From NCBI GenBank assembly GCA_003151475.1, contig PLXQ01000063.1, forward strand, positions 33,046 through 97,045: a stretch of DNA of 64,000 nt. The letters run 5' to 3'. Shown here one piece after another: positions 8,698 to 16,514 of the stretch (position 1 is its first letter; every line of letters begins with the position of its first letter). The notes below the pieces were generated by a model. The model was not told where the DNA came from, ran no database searches, and worked only from the letters and a program-made list of their open reading frames with translations. The stretch comes from Acidimicrobiaceae bacterium (GTDB lineage Bacteria; Actinomycetota; Acidimicrobiia; Acidimicrobiales; UBA8190). The position numbers and the translations under genes were made by a program.

Positions 8698-10671
8698 CTA
8701 CCGCCTGACGCGACGGGACGTGGCGTGCTCCGTCGTGGTCATGGTGCGACCGGAGTTCTTGAGCCAGGCGATGAATTCGTTGGGCGGCATCGGCTTGGCC
8801 AGAAAGTAGCCCTGGGCGCTGTCGCAGCCCAGCTGGGCCAGCTGGGCCCAGGTCTCGCCGTCTTCCACTCCCTCGGCCACCGTGCGCAGGCCCAGGTTGT
8901 GGCCGAGGTCGACGACCGAGCGGACGATGATGGCGTCGTTCAGATCGGCGTGCATGTGCATGACGAAGGACTGGTCGATCTTGAGCTGGCTGACGGGGAG
9001 ATCCTTCAGGTAGGCCAAGGAGGAGTAGCCCGTCCCGAAGTCGTCGATGGCGATGCCGACACCGATGTCGGCCAACTCTGTGAGCAGGCGCCGGGCCCGG
9101 AGGGGATCGGTCATGATGGCGCTCTCGGTGATCTCCAGTTCGAGCAGACGGGCGGGGACGTTCCAGCGGTCGAGAGCGGCCGTGACTTCGCCCGGGAAGC
9201 CGTCGTCGAGGAGGCTCCGGGTAGACAGGTTGATGGCCATGGAGAGCTTGGCCCAGCCCCGGCTGTCCGTCTCGTCCAGCCATGCACGGCATTGCCGGAG
9301 CGCGGCGTTGAGCACCCAACTGGTGAGCGGCTTGATGAGGCCCGTGTGTTCGGCCACAGGGATGAAGTCATTCGGGGGGAGAAGCCCCATGACCGGATGC
9401 TGCCAACGGACCAGGGCTTCGACACCTTTGATCTCTCCGGTGTCGAGCTTGGCCTTGGGTTGGTAGTGCAGGACGAGCTGGTCGTCGGCAATGGCGTTGC
9501 GGAGATCGCCGAGGAGGCTGAGGCGGGCCGGGGTGTTGACGTTGAGCTCGTCGGAGTAGGCCACGACGTTGACGGTCGACTCCTTGGCCACGTACATGGC
9601 CACATCGGCCCGCTGCAGCAGCAGATCGGCACTGTCACCGTCATCGGGAGCCATGGCGATTCCGCAGCTGGCTTCTACGCCGAGGACCATCCCGTCGATC
9701 TCGAGGGGAATCTCGAGGATGGCCATGATGCGCTCGGCCACCTCCAGGGCGTCATCGAGACCGTCCACCCGGGGGAGCAGGACACAGAATTCATCACCGC
9801 CCAGTCGGGCCACGGTGTCCGCGTCGCGCAGCGCCTGATGGATTCTCGGGCCCACCTCGCAAAGGATGCGGTCGCCATATTTGTGACCCAGGGTGTCGTT
9901 GATCTCCTTGAAGCGGTCCAGGTCGAACAACATGACGGCGCTGTGTGAACCGTCGCGCGCCGCTTGGCGCATGGCCTGGTCGGTGCGGTCGTAGAAGCAG
10001 GAGCGGTTAGGCAAGCCGGTGAGAACGTCGTGCAGGGCCTGGTGGCCGAGGAGGGCTTCGGCCCGGTCCTTCTGCTCTCCGGTGGCGCCGGCCATGCGGA
10101 TGACCAAGGCCAGGGCCATGACGCCGAGGATGCCGACGCTCGTGGCCTGAGTGCGACTGAGAAAGGACGGGGCCCAGCCGTTCCACACGAGGACCTGGCC
10201 CACGGTGATGCCGACGAAGGTCCAGGCCATGGTGGCCTTCCAGACAGCAGCGCCGCAGTGCTGCATGTCCTCTAAGACGACAAAGGCATAGGCCATGAGG
10301 AGGACCGGACCCCAGCCCGTCATATAGATGACGACGGTGACGGAGGTGATGTGGAGTGCGACCCGCACGTTGAGGCGGATCGACTTGGGGTTGGCGTCGC
10401 GCCATGACTCGACGATGAAGCTGAAGGAGGGGATGAGGACCAGGACGGCGGCATAGGCCCAGATGGGCAGGCGGGCGACGAGCCCGAAATGGCGGAGGAT
10501 GACGATGGCGCCGAAGGCGAAGGGACTCACGATGTAGCCCAGCAGGACCGGGGGCAGACCGCGCGACTTCTTCAGCTCGTCGACCCCGATGAGGGTGGGC
10601 GCGCCCGTGGACGTCGCCCCCGATGATGCGTCTCCAGTAAATTGTTCGATGGATTGTGTGCCTGCTCCCAC
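8698..10671 (-). CDS. Membrane GGDEF-EAL cyclic-di-GMP enzyme
   Basis: Six to seven hydrophobic segments occupy about residues 40-210. They are followed by a GGDEF domain with intact A-site (RLGGDEFCVLLPR) and an I-site RDAD five residues before it. An EAL domain then carries EALVRWQHP, DDFGTGYSSLAYL, KIDQSF and AEGVE, all residues expected for an active phosphodiesterase. Both activities could therefore be present. The GTG at 10671 (VGAGTQSIEQF) is chosen because the sequence upstream encodes an implausible Cys/Arg-rich leader; the start is uncertain. The RsiG-type c-di-GMP sensor at 51 kb is a possible reader of the signal. Confidence 0.85.
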   Translation of the reverse strand: MGAGTQSIEQFTGDASSGATSTGAPTLIGVDELKKSRGLPPVLLGYIVSPFAFGAIVILRHFGLVARLPIWAYAAVLVLIPSFSFIVESWRDANPKSIRLNVRVALHITSVTVVIYMTGWGPVLLMAYAFVVLEDMQHCGAAVWKATMAWTFVGITVGQVLVWNGWAPSFLSRTQATSVGILGVMALALVIRMAGATGEQKDRAEALLGHQALHDVLTGLPNRSCFYDRTDQAMRQAARDGSHSAVMLFDLDRFKEINDTLGHKYGDRILCEVGPRIHQALRDADTVARLGGDEFCVLLPRVDGLDDALEVAERIMAILEIPLEIDGMVLGVEASCGIAMAPDDGDSADLLLQRADVAMYVAKESTVNVVAYSDELNVNTPARLSLLGDLRNAIADDQLVLHYQPKAKLDTGEIKGVEALVRWQHPVMGLLPPNDFIPVAEHTGLIKPLTSWVLNAALRQCRAWLDETDSRGWAKLSMAINLSTRSLLDDGFPGEVTAALDRWNVPARLLELEITESAIMTDPLRARRLLTELADIGVGIAIDDFGTGYSSLAYLKDLPVSQLKIDQSFVMHMHADLNDAIIVRSVVDLGHNLGLRTVAEGVEDGETWAQLAQLGCDSAQGYFLAKPMPPNEFIAWLKNSGRTMTTTEHATSRRVRR

Positions 10672-10782
10672 GGTTGGACATCGACAGCAATGGCACCTCC
10701 CTGAAGATGTCCGCCGTCGCCAGAAACTCCGTTTGCACAACATTGGTCCGTTCCGGCGTCTCCAGGCACACCGGAAGGCAGA

Positions 10783-12657
10783 TCAACGAGAGCGGACGCG
10801 ATAGAGACTGAGCCCGCCCTGGCTCGCCACCAACTGCACCAGTGGCCGAGGGAGGTGGACGGTGCGTCCATAGGTATCACGGGTGGCCACGAACACGTAC
10901 TGCGCCCCGCTGGCCCGCAGCCGGGGGCCGAGGCCCCGGGGGGCCAGGTCGACAGCGACGACCCGGTGCTGGAAATGCATTCCCCAGGCGATGAAGGGGA
11001 GGCTCACATTCTCGGGGTCCAGGGCGACCAGGTCACCGGTGGGGACGCGGTTGGCGACGTTGTAGCCCCCGAGGTTGACGGTACGTGTCTCGGGGGTGGC
11101 CCCGGCCAGGCGGACGACCTGGGGGGTGTCGATGGCGCGCCCGTCGCCCAGCTGGTACTGCCACGAGGTCATGGCCACGCCGAGCAGTACCAGGGCGGTC
11201 ATGATCCAGGCGAGCGCCGTCGCCGTGCGTGTCGAGAGCCGGCTGAGGCAGACGGCGGTGACGGCCGCCCCCACGACCACGAGCTCGATGGTGAAGCGGG
11301 ACCACCACGGGTACGGGCTGGCCAGCCAGGCCAGGGTCACCATGGCCAGGACGCAGAGCAGGATGCGGTCACGGTGTCGGACGAGTCCGATGGCGGCGAA
11401 GACGAGAATCGGAAGCATGACGTAGACCCAGACGGGACCGAGACCGCCCGCGCGTTGGTCGTAGCGGTAGAAGGCCTCCGAGTGGGCGAAGGGGACGAGG
11501 TCATGTGCCCACGACTTGACGATCGAGATCGGGAAAGTCGAGGGACTCGCTTGCAGCATCGGGTACCCCTTGAACACCGTCCGTCCGGCCACCGAGACGA
11601 GATCGGGGTAGACGGGATTGCCGTGAACGACGCTGTCGCGGATGTACCAGTAGCCACCCAGCGCCACCGTGACAAGAACGAAGGTGCCGAGGGCGGACAG
11701 GGCGCGCCAAGGGGTCAGCCAACCACGACGGACCACCAGAGCGAGGTTGACGGCCAGAACGATGGCGATGGACGCGATCCAGATGGGGGTCTGCGACTTA
11801 CTGCCGAGACAGAGGCCCCCGGCCAGACCGGCCAGGAGGAGAAGTCGCCTTGATCTGGCCGGGTTCCGGGCGACTGGCGGGGAGAGCCGGCGAAGGTAGC
11901 GGGTGATGAAGTAGAGACAAGCGGCGAAGGCAGAGGCGGTGGCGACGTCGACATAGGCCGCCATCGACTGCGCCAACACGATCGGGGTGAGGAAGAAGAG
12001 CACGCCCGCCACCGCCGCCATGGCGCGCCGCGCCCCGAGCAGACGGGCCATGCCGGCGGTGGCCAGCGCACCGGAGAGGGCGAAGGCGATCTGGGTGAGG
12101 TCGACGACCTGCACGTTGTGCGAGAACAACGCCACATGGGCGAAGACGAGCTCGGTGTTGGCCGGGTCGCCTTCCGATGTGACCCGGAACGGATTGGCCA
12201 CGAAGGCTCCGCGCTGAAGCCACCACGCCACCGTCACCAGGTGGTAGTTGAGGGCGTCCTGCCCCGTGGGCGGGAGGAGGAAGGCGACGGCGCAGCGCCA
12301 GGCCAGCTCGCCGAGCGAGACGACGGCGAGGAGAGCGACCCAGGGACTGCGCAGCGCCCGCCGTCCGGCCCAGGCCGTCCGACCCAGGTCGCCTCCCAGT
12401 CGCCGTACCCACTCCCCTGTGCGGCGGCCGCCGCTGGCGAACACCAGGAGCGCCGAGACCCCGACGTACTCGATCGCCACCGGCAGAGGCCGCAGGAAAT
12501 GTGCGGTACCGGCCACCAAGAGGCAGATCACCAGCTCGCTGACCGTCGCTATCTGCAGGGCGAGAAGCCGCTCGACAAGAGAGGGACCGGAGAGACGAGC
12601 GGCCAGTGCCGCGCCGCCAATGAAGAGGACGAGGGTGGTGAGGAGAAGAGCGATCAC
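10783..12657 (-). CDS. GT-C type integral membrane glycosyltransferase-like protein
   Basis: A 624-aa protein with a dozen or more transmembrane helices. A large extracytoplasmic loop near residue 130 contains PPTGQDALNYHLVTVAWW, typical of polyprenyl-phosphate-sugar-dependent GT-C enzymes, then later KSQTPIWIASIAIVLAV and YPWWSRFTIEL. A soluble C-terminal part follows (about 520-624). The GTG start lies 4 nt past the stop of the upstream metallopeptidase gene, suggesting co-transcription. Acceptor not predictable. Confidence 0.7.
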   Translation of the reverse strand: MIALLLTTLVLFIGGAALAARLSGPSLVERLLALQIATVSELVICLLVAGTAHFLRPLPVAIEYVGVSALLVFASGGRRTGEWVRRLGGDLGRTAWAGRRALRSPWVALLAVVSLGELAWRCAVAFLLPPTGQDALNYHLVTVAWWLQRGAFVANPFRVTSEGDPANTELVFAHVALFSHNVQVVDLTQIAFALSGALATAGMARLLGARRAMAAVAGVLFFLTPIVLAQSMAAYVDVATASAFAACLYFITRYLRRLSPPVARNPARSRRLLLLAGLAGGLCLGSKSQTPIWIASIAIVLAVNLALVVRRGWLTPWRALSALGTFVLVTVALGGYWYIRDSVVHGNPVYPDLVSVAGRTVFKGYPMLQASPSTFPISIVKSWAHDLVPFAHSEAFYRYDQRAGGLGPVWVYVMLPILVFAAIGLVRHRDRILLCVLAMVTLAWLASPYPWWSRFTIELVVVGAAVTAVCLSRLSTRTATALAWIMTALVLLGVAMTSWQYQLGDGRAIDTPQVVRLAGATPETRTVNLGGYNVANRVPTGDLVALDPENVSLPFIAWGMHFQHRVVAVDLAPRGLGPRLRASGAQYVFVATRDTYGRTVHLPRPLVQLVASQGGLSLYRVRSR

Positions 12658-12661
12658 CCTG

Positions 12662-13009
12662 TCATGCCCAGCCGAGCTCTTCCAGACGCGGATCGCTGAT
12701 GCCGAAGTGATGGGCCACCTCGTGGATGATCGTCTTGCGCACCTGACCGACGACGTCGGCCTCGTTGGAGCAGACGCTGCAGATCGTCCGTTGATAGAGG
12801 GTGATGCGGTCGGGCATCACCCAGCCGTAGCTGCTCGGGCCCCGCCGGGTGAGCGGAATGCCCTCATAGAGCCCGAACAACGAGCGCCCCTCGGCCACGT
12901 CCTCGACCACGACGGCCACGTTGTCCATCTGTCGGCCGAGGTCGGCGGGAAGCGAATCGAGAGCGTCGGCCACGAGTTCCTCGAAACGCTGGCGGGTGAC
13001 CTCGAACAC
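12662..13009 (-). CDS. Small zinc metallopeptidase (DUF1025/PF06262 type)
   Basis: A 115-aa zincin with HEVAHHFG (His96, Glu97, His100) near the C-terminus and the downstream DPRLEELGW typical of the family. The central part holds ITLYQRTI and the N-terminus begins FEVTRQRFEELVADALDSLP. GTG 13009 is chosen; a longer reading adds a low-complexity leader. A GT-C membrane gene follows at 4 nt. Biological substrate unknown for the family. Confidence 0.85.
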   Translation of the reverse strand: MFEVTRQRFEELVADALDSLPADLGRQMDNVAVVVEDVAEGRSLFGLYEGIPLTRRGPSSYGWVMPDRITLYQRTICSVCSNEADVVGQVRKTIIHEVAHHFGISDPRLEELGWA

Positions 13010-13091
13010 AAGGGCACCGTACCGGGTGGACGCCGCTACGACGGGCCCCGACCGGCCGACACAGCGGTGGGGGGCGTGAAATGCTTGTGGG

Positions 13092-13664
13092 GTGGCCGCT
13101 CCCCGCTTCGCCGGACTCCTGAGCAGTCGGTCGGCATCTCTCGACGACGTGCTCGATGGGCTGCGGGCCGGTCGCACCTTCGATCTCTCCGACGGCACCG
13201 GCGCAGACCATGGTCTGCTCGACCACAGCCTCCAGACGGCCGAGCTCCTGCGGTCGTCGCATCCCGATGACCTCGCACTACAGGTGGCGGGACTCGTTCA
13301 TGACATCGGCCACATGTTGCCTCCGCACCGTGATGACGCCCACGCCGATGTGGCTGCCGTCTTCGTCCGGCCCGTCTTCGGAGACAGGATCGCCGAGCTG
13401 GTGCGGCTCCATGTTCCGGCCAAGCGCTACCTGGTGACGACCGATCCCGACTACCGGGCCGGGCTCCACCGGGGAAGCGTCATCAGCCTGGGCCAACAGG
13501 GAGGCGACATGTCGTGCCCGGAGATCACGGCCTTCGAGGCCGAGCCTTTGTTCGGCGACGCCACCGCCCTTCGTCGCGCCGATGAAGCGGGCAAGGTTCC
13601 CGGTCTCGACGTCCCCGGTCTCGAAACCTGGCTGGCCACTTTGCAATCGCAGCAGCTTCGCTGA
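13092..13664 (+). CDS. HD-domain phosphohydrolase
   Basis: A 190-aa HD-fold metal hydrolase. TGADHGLLDHSLQTAELL gives the first His ligands, AGLVHDIGHML the HD pair, and later HVPAKRYLVTTDPDYRAGL matches predicted HD phosphohydrolases related to PhnZ and myo-inositol-oxygenase-like proteins. GTG start, divergent from the metallopeptidase with an 82-bp shared promoter gap. Substrate unknown. Confidence 0.8.
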   Translation: MAAPRFAGLLSSRSASLDDVLDGLRAGRTFDLSDGTGADHGLLDHSLQTAELLRSSHPDDLALQVAGLVHDIGHMLPPHRDDAHADVAAVFVRPVFGDRIAELVRLHVPAKRYLVTTDPDYRAGLHRGSVISLGQQGGDMSCPEITAFEAEPLFGDATALRRADEAGKVPGLDVPGLETWLATLQSQQLR

Positions 13665-13677
13665 AGCCGGCGCCGAC

Positions 13678-14050
13678 TTATTCAAGTCCGTGGCTGACGG
13701 CTTCCACATTGTTGCCGTCGGGATCCCCGGAGAAAAGCCCCGTAGTGATTCGGGTGGTACTCGGGCCATAGCCGGGGCGGATAAAGCACTTCGGCCCGGG
13801 CCGCCACGCCGGCTTCGAAGAACGCGTGCACCGTGGCCCGGTCGGCGGCGGTGAAGGCGATGTGGGATTCCCGGAAGCCCTCCCCGGTACGGTATGGACC
13901 GATCCAGAAGTCCGGCTTCGGTGCTATCGCGTAACCGATGGCGTCACCTGGCTCCATGAGCCGCACTCCGCCCAAAGGAGCCAAGATGGCGTCGTAGAAG
14001 GCGGCGCTGGCCGCCATATCGGCACATTGAACCGAGAGATGGTCGAGCAT
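13678..14050 (-). pseudogene. Glyoxalase/VOC-family protein with frameshift near its end
   Basis: MLDHLSVQCADMAASAAFYD and GVRLMEPG, then ESHIAFTAADRATVHAFF, are the two beta-alpha-beta-beta-beta halves of a VOC metalloenzyme. As written the frame ends GAFLRGSRRQQCGSRQ. Removing one base from the C-run at 13725-13728 restores LRDPDGNNVEAVSHGLE and a TAA at 13678, including the conserved metal-binding Glu of NNVEAV. A single-base insertion, real or a sequencing error, is therefore very likely. Confidence 0.8.
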
Positions 14051-14189
14051 CCGGTCACTTTAGGTGTCGGCTGCTGGCGCATCCGCTGGGTTGTGGGCGT
14101 CAGTTGCAACGGTCGGGAACCGAGACTCTTTCTCTGGACAGGGCCACGGTGCGCCAGAGCCCCGATGTCCCCTAGAGGAGGTCATCGAG

Positions 14190-14720
14190 ATGCGCAGGGC
14201 AGGACTCGTCTTCATCGGTCTGGGCGTCTGCCTCGGAGCATGCGCGACCAGTCTGGTCTCCGACGGTGCCGCTCTGGCCCGCTCCTCGTCGGGGACGATC
14301 GGGCCCCACCAGGCCTTCGTCGGAACCGTGGACGGAACCACGGCGCCCGGGACGATCGCCCTCGACTGCCCCGAGGCCGTCCAACCCGGTCAGATGGGTC
14401 ATCCCGTGAGCGGACAGACCATCGGGCTACGGACCTCCTCAACCTCGACCCCTCCCGCCGGTGACACCGGTTCTCGGGGCCGGTCCGTCGTCGTCCGGAT
14501 CGCGGGCTCGAACTCGGCGGCTGTTTCGACGTTGACGTTCACGAAGTACGGCCGGCGATCGATCCCCACCACGGGGCTCTTTCCCTGCACGGGAGCGGCC
14601 ACCGTCACCTTCTCGCCTCGTCCCACCAGCTCCTCGGCGCGACAGGTCACCCTGGTGGTGCCACTCGTGTCACCGTGTTCGGGGGTGTGTGCGGGCTTGC
14701 GCCGGAGCGAGATTCGCTGA
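14190..14720 (+). CDS. Secreted hypothetical protein (176 aa)
   Basis: The ATG at 14190 follows a clear AGAGGAGG ribosome binding site. Residues 1-30 (MRRAGLVFIGLGVCLGACA and on to GAALA) form a signal peptide; the Cys at 19 lies in a weak lipobox, so lipoprotein processing is possible. The mature part is Ser/Thr/Pro-rich with paired cysteines (ALDCPEAV, LFPCTGAA, SPCSGVCAG), suggesting a disulfide-bonded extracellular domain. No family recognised. Confidence 0.65.
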   Translation: MRRAGLVFIGLGVCLGACATSLVSDGAALARSSSGTIGPHQAFVGTVDGTTAPGTIALDCPEAVQPGQMGHPVSGQTIGLRTSSTSTPPAGDTGSRGRSVVVRIAGSNSAAVSTLTFTKYGRRSIPTTGLFPCTGAATVTFSPRPTSSSARQVTLVVPLVSPCSGVCAGLRRSEIR

Positions 14721-14838
14721 CATACCGGGTCCCTTAAGGTTGAGCCATGAGCGAGGCGCCGTCTCGTCCCTGGCGTGTCGAGGGGAGTGTCCTCATGCAC
14801 GAGCAGATCCGCATGAACGAGAACATGAGTCCCGGGCC

Positions 14839-15717
14839 GTGATCGCCGCACGCGCCTTGGCCGCCGCCCTCGAGCCTGTCACCGGCCAGGTCTACTTTTC
14901 ACCCGAGTGCCACGGAGGATATGAGACCCTCGGTTTCGCCGCGTCTCCCGGCCAGATGGGCGATGTGGCTCTCCCCGACGGTCCGGCCTATTTCTGCAGC
15001 CGGGGTTCGCTCCTGGGCCAGGTTCCCGGTGAGCTGGTGGCCGCCGCCTTCGGAGTCTTCAATCCGGCCGTTGTCATCCCCTCCGTCGCCCATGGTTGGA
15101 CCCTCACCGACGCCGACACGATCTGCGAGGTACGCACCAGAGGTGCCGTCGCCCAACTACGACGCATCCTCGGCGACAGCCCCGACGGTCTGGCCCGGGC
15201 CACGCAGTTGCTCCGCCGCGCCAACGAGGCACTGCGTCCCGAGGGCCGCGCCCTCTACGCCGGCCTCCTCGCCCTCGGCCTTCCCGGCGATCCGATCGGC
15301 GACATGTGGCGGCTGGGCGACCGGCTCCGCGAGTACCGCGGCGATTCCCACATCGCCGCGTGGCTCAGCGACGGCTTCGATGCCACCGAGATCGGACTCC
15401 TGAGCGAGCTCTACTGGGGCCTACCGCTGCGGAGCTACATCCGCTCCCGGGCGTGGAGCAATGCGGATCTCGATGCCGCCGAGGCCCGCCTGGTCGACCG
15501 GGGCCTCGTCGCCGATGGGGCCCTCACCGACGAGGGCCGGACGGCACGCGAGGCGGTGGAAGTCAGCACCGACCGGTCCTGTGCGCCGATCGTCAACAAT
15601 CTGGGCGACGACCTCGACGAGCTGCTGACCATCCTCGGGCCCTGGGGTGTCGCCATCGCCGCCGCCGGTGGCTATCCGGGCCGGGGCCCCCACGACCTGG
15701 CCCGGCTGGCTTCTTAG
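14839..15717 (+). CDS. SCO6745-family protein (winged-helix-like)
   Basis: About 292 aa. ARALAAALEPVTGQVYFSPE at the N-terminus, ASPGQMGDVALPDGPAYFCSR, and GLPLRSYIRSRAWSNADLDAAEARLVDRGLVADG at the end match the actinobacterial SCO6745-like family, whose role is not established. The GTG at 14839 overlaps the TGA of a 31-codon reading frame that opens with ATG at 14747 (MSEAPSRPWRVEGS), so a coupled leader peptide or an N-terminal frameshift is possible. Ends 4 nt into the convergent SDR gene. Confidence 0.7.
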   Translation: MIAARALAAALEPVTGQVYFSPECHGGYETLGFAASPGQMGDVALPDGPAYFCSRGSLLGQVPGELVAAAFGVFNPAVVIPSVAHGWTLTDADTICEVRTRGAVAQLRRILGDSPDGLARATQLLRRANEALRPEGRALYAGLLALGLPGDPIGDMWRLGDRLREYRGDSHIAAWLSDGFDATEIGLLSELYWGLPLRSYIRSRAWSNADLDAAEARLVDRGLVADGALTDEGRTAREAVEVSTDRSCAPIVNNLGDDLDELLTILGPWGVAIAAAGGYPGRGPHDLARLAS

Positions 15718-16514
15718 ACCATCGTCTGCCCGGCGCTGGCGTTCACCGCTTCGCCCGTGATGGCCCGGGCGTCATCGGAGAGAAGCCAGCCGATGGTGGC
15801 GGCGATCTCCTCGGCCGTCTGGAACCGGCCGAGGGGGATCTCGCGCAAGATGCTCTCACCGAAGGTCTGTTGCAAGATCCCGCCGGCGTTCGTCAGCTCC
15901 GTGTCGACGGTGCCCGGGCATACGGCGTTGACGGCGATGCCCGAGGGACCGAGCTCCATGGCCATCGTCTGGGTGAGCAGGATCACGGCCGCCTTGGCCG
16001 CGCAGTAGGCACCCAGCAGGGGGAAGCCCCGCTTGCCGGCCTGGCTGGACACGTTGCAGATCCTCCCGCCCACGCCGGCCGCCACCATCCGTGCGGCGCA
16101 CGCCTTGGACACGAGCCACGTTCCCGTCACGTTCACGTCGAGCACCCGACGGAACTCGGCCGCCGGCACGGCGATCAGGGGACCGAAGCCGAAGCCGGGC
16201 CCGCTTCCCCCGGCCACGTTGGCCACCAGGGTGATGGTCCCGAGCGCCTCGCTGCCGGCCGCCACCGCCGCTGTCACTTCGTCCTCGTCGGACACGTCGG
16301 CCCGCACCGCAATGGCCCGCCGGCCCAGAGCTTCGATTTCGGCCACCACCGAGTCGAGGTCGCCGCCGCTCGCCACCCCGTGCGCCGGCGCCTCCTCGTA
16401 CGGACGGGCGATGTCGAGACAAGCGACATCGTGGCCGTCGCGTGCCAGCCGCAGCGCCGTGGCCCGGCCGATCCCGCGCTGTCGCGCCGCGCCGGTCACC
16501 AGAGCCACGCTCAC
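15714..16514 (-). CDS. SDR-family oxidoreductase (NRPS-locus end gene)
   Basis: A 266-aa short-chain dehydrogenase. The N-terminus has VALVTGAARQRGIGRATA (Rossmann TGxxxGIG), then NVAGG, NVSSQAGKRGF with the catalytic Ser, YCAAK with Tyr and Lys, and CPGTVDTEL. All catalytic residues are present. The GTG at 16514 overlaps the TGA of the condensation-domain gene by 4 nt, so it is the last gene of the PPTase/A-PCP/P450/C-A operon and probably oxidises or reduces a hydroxyl made by the P450 (inference). Confidence 0.85.
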   Translation of the reverse strand: MSVALVTGAARQRGIGRATALRLARDGHDVACLDIARPYEEAPAHGVASGGDLDSVVAEIEALGRRAIAVRADVSDEDEVTAAVAAGSEALGTITLVANVAGGSGPGFGFGPLIAVPAAEFRRVLDVNVTGTWLVSKACAARMVAAGVGGRICNVSSQAGKRGFPLLGAYCAAKAAVILLTQTMAMELGPSGIAVNAVCPGTVDTELTNAGGILQQTFGESILREIPLGRFQTAEEIAATIGWLLSDDARAITGEAVNASAGQTMV

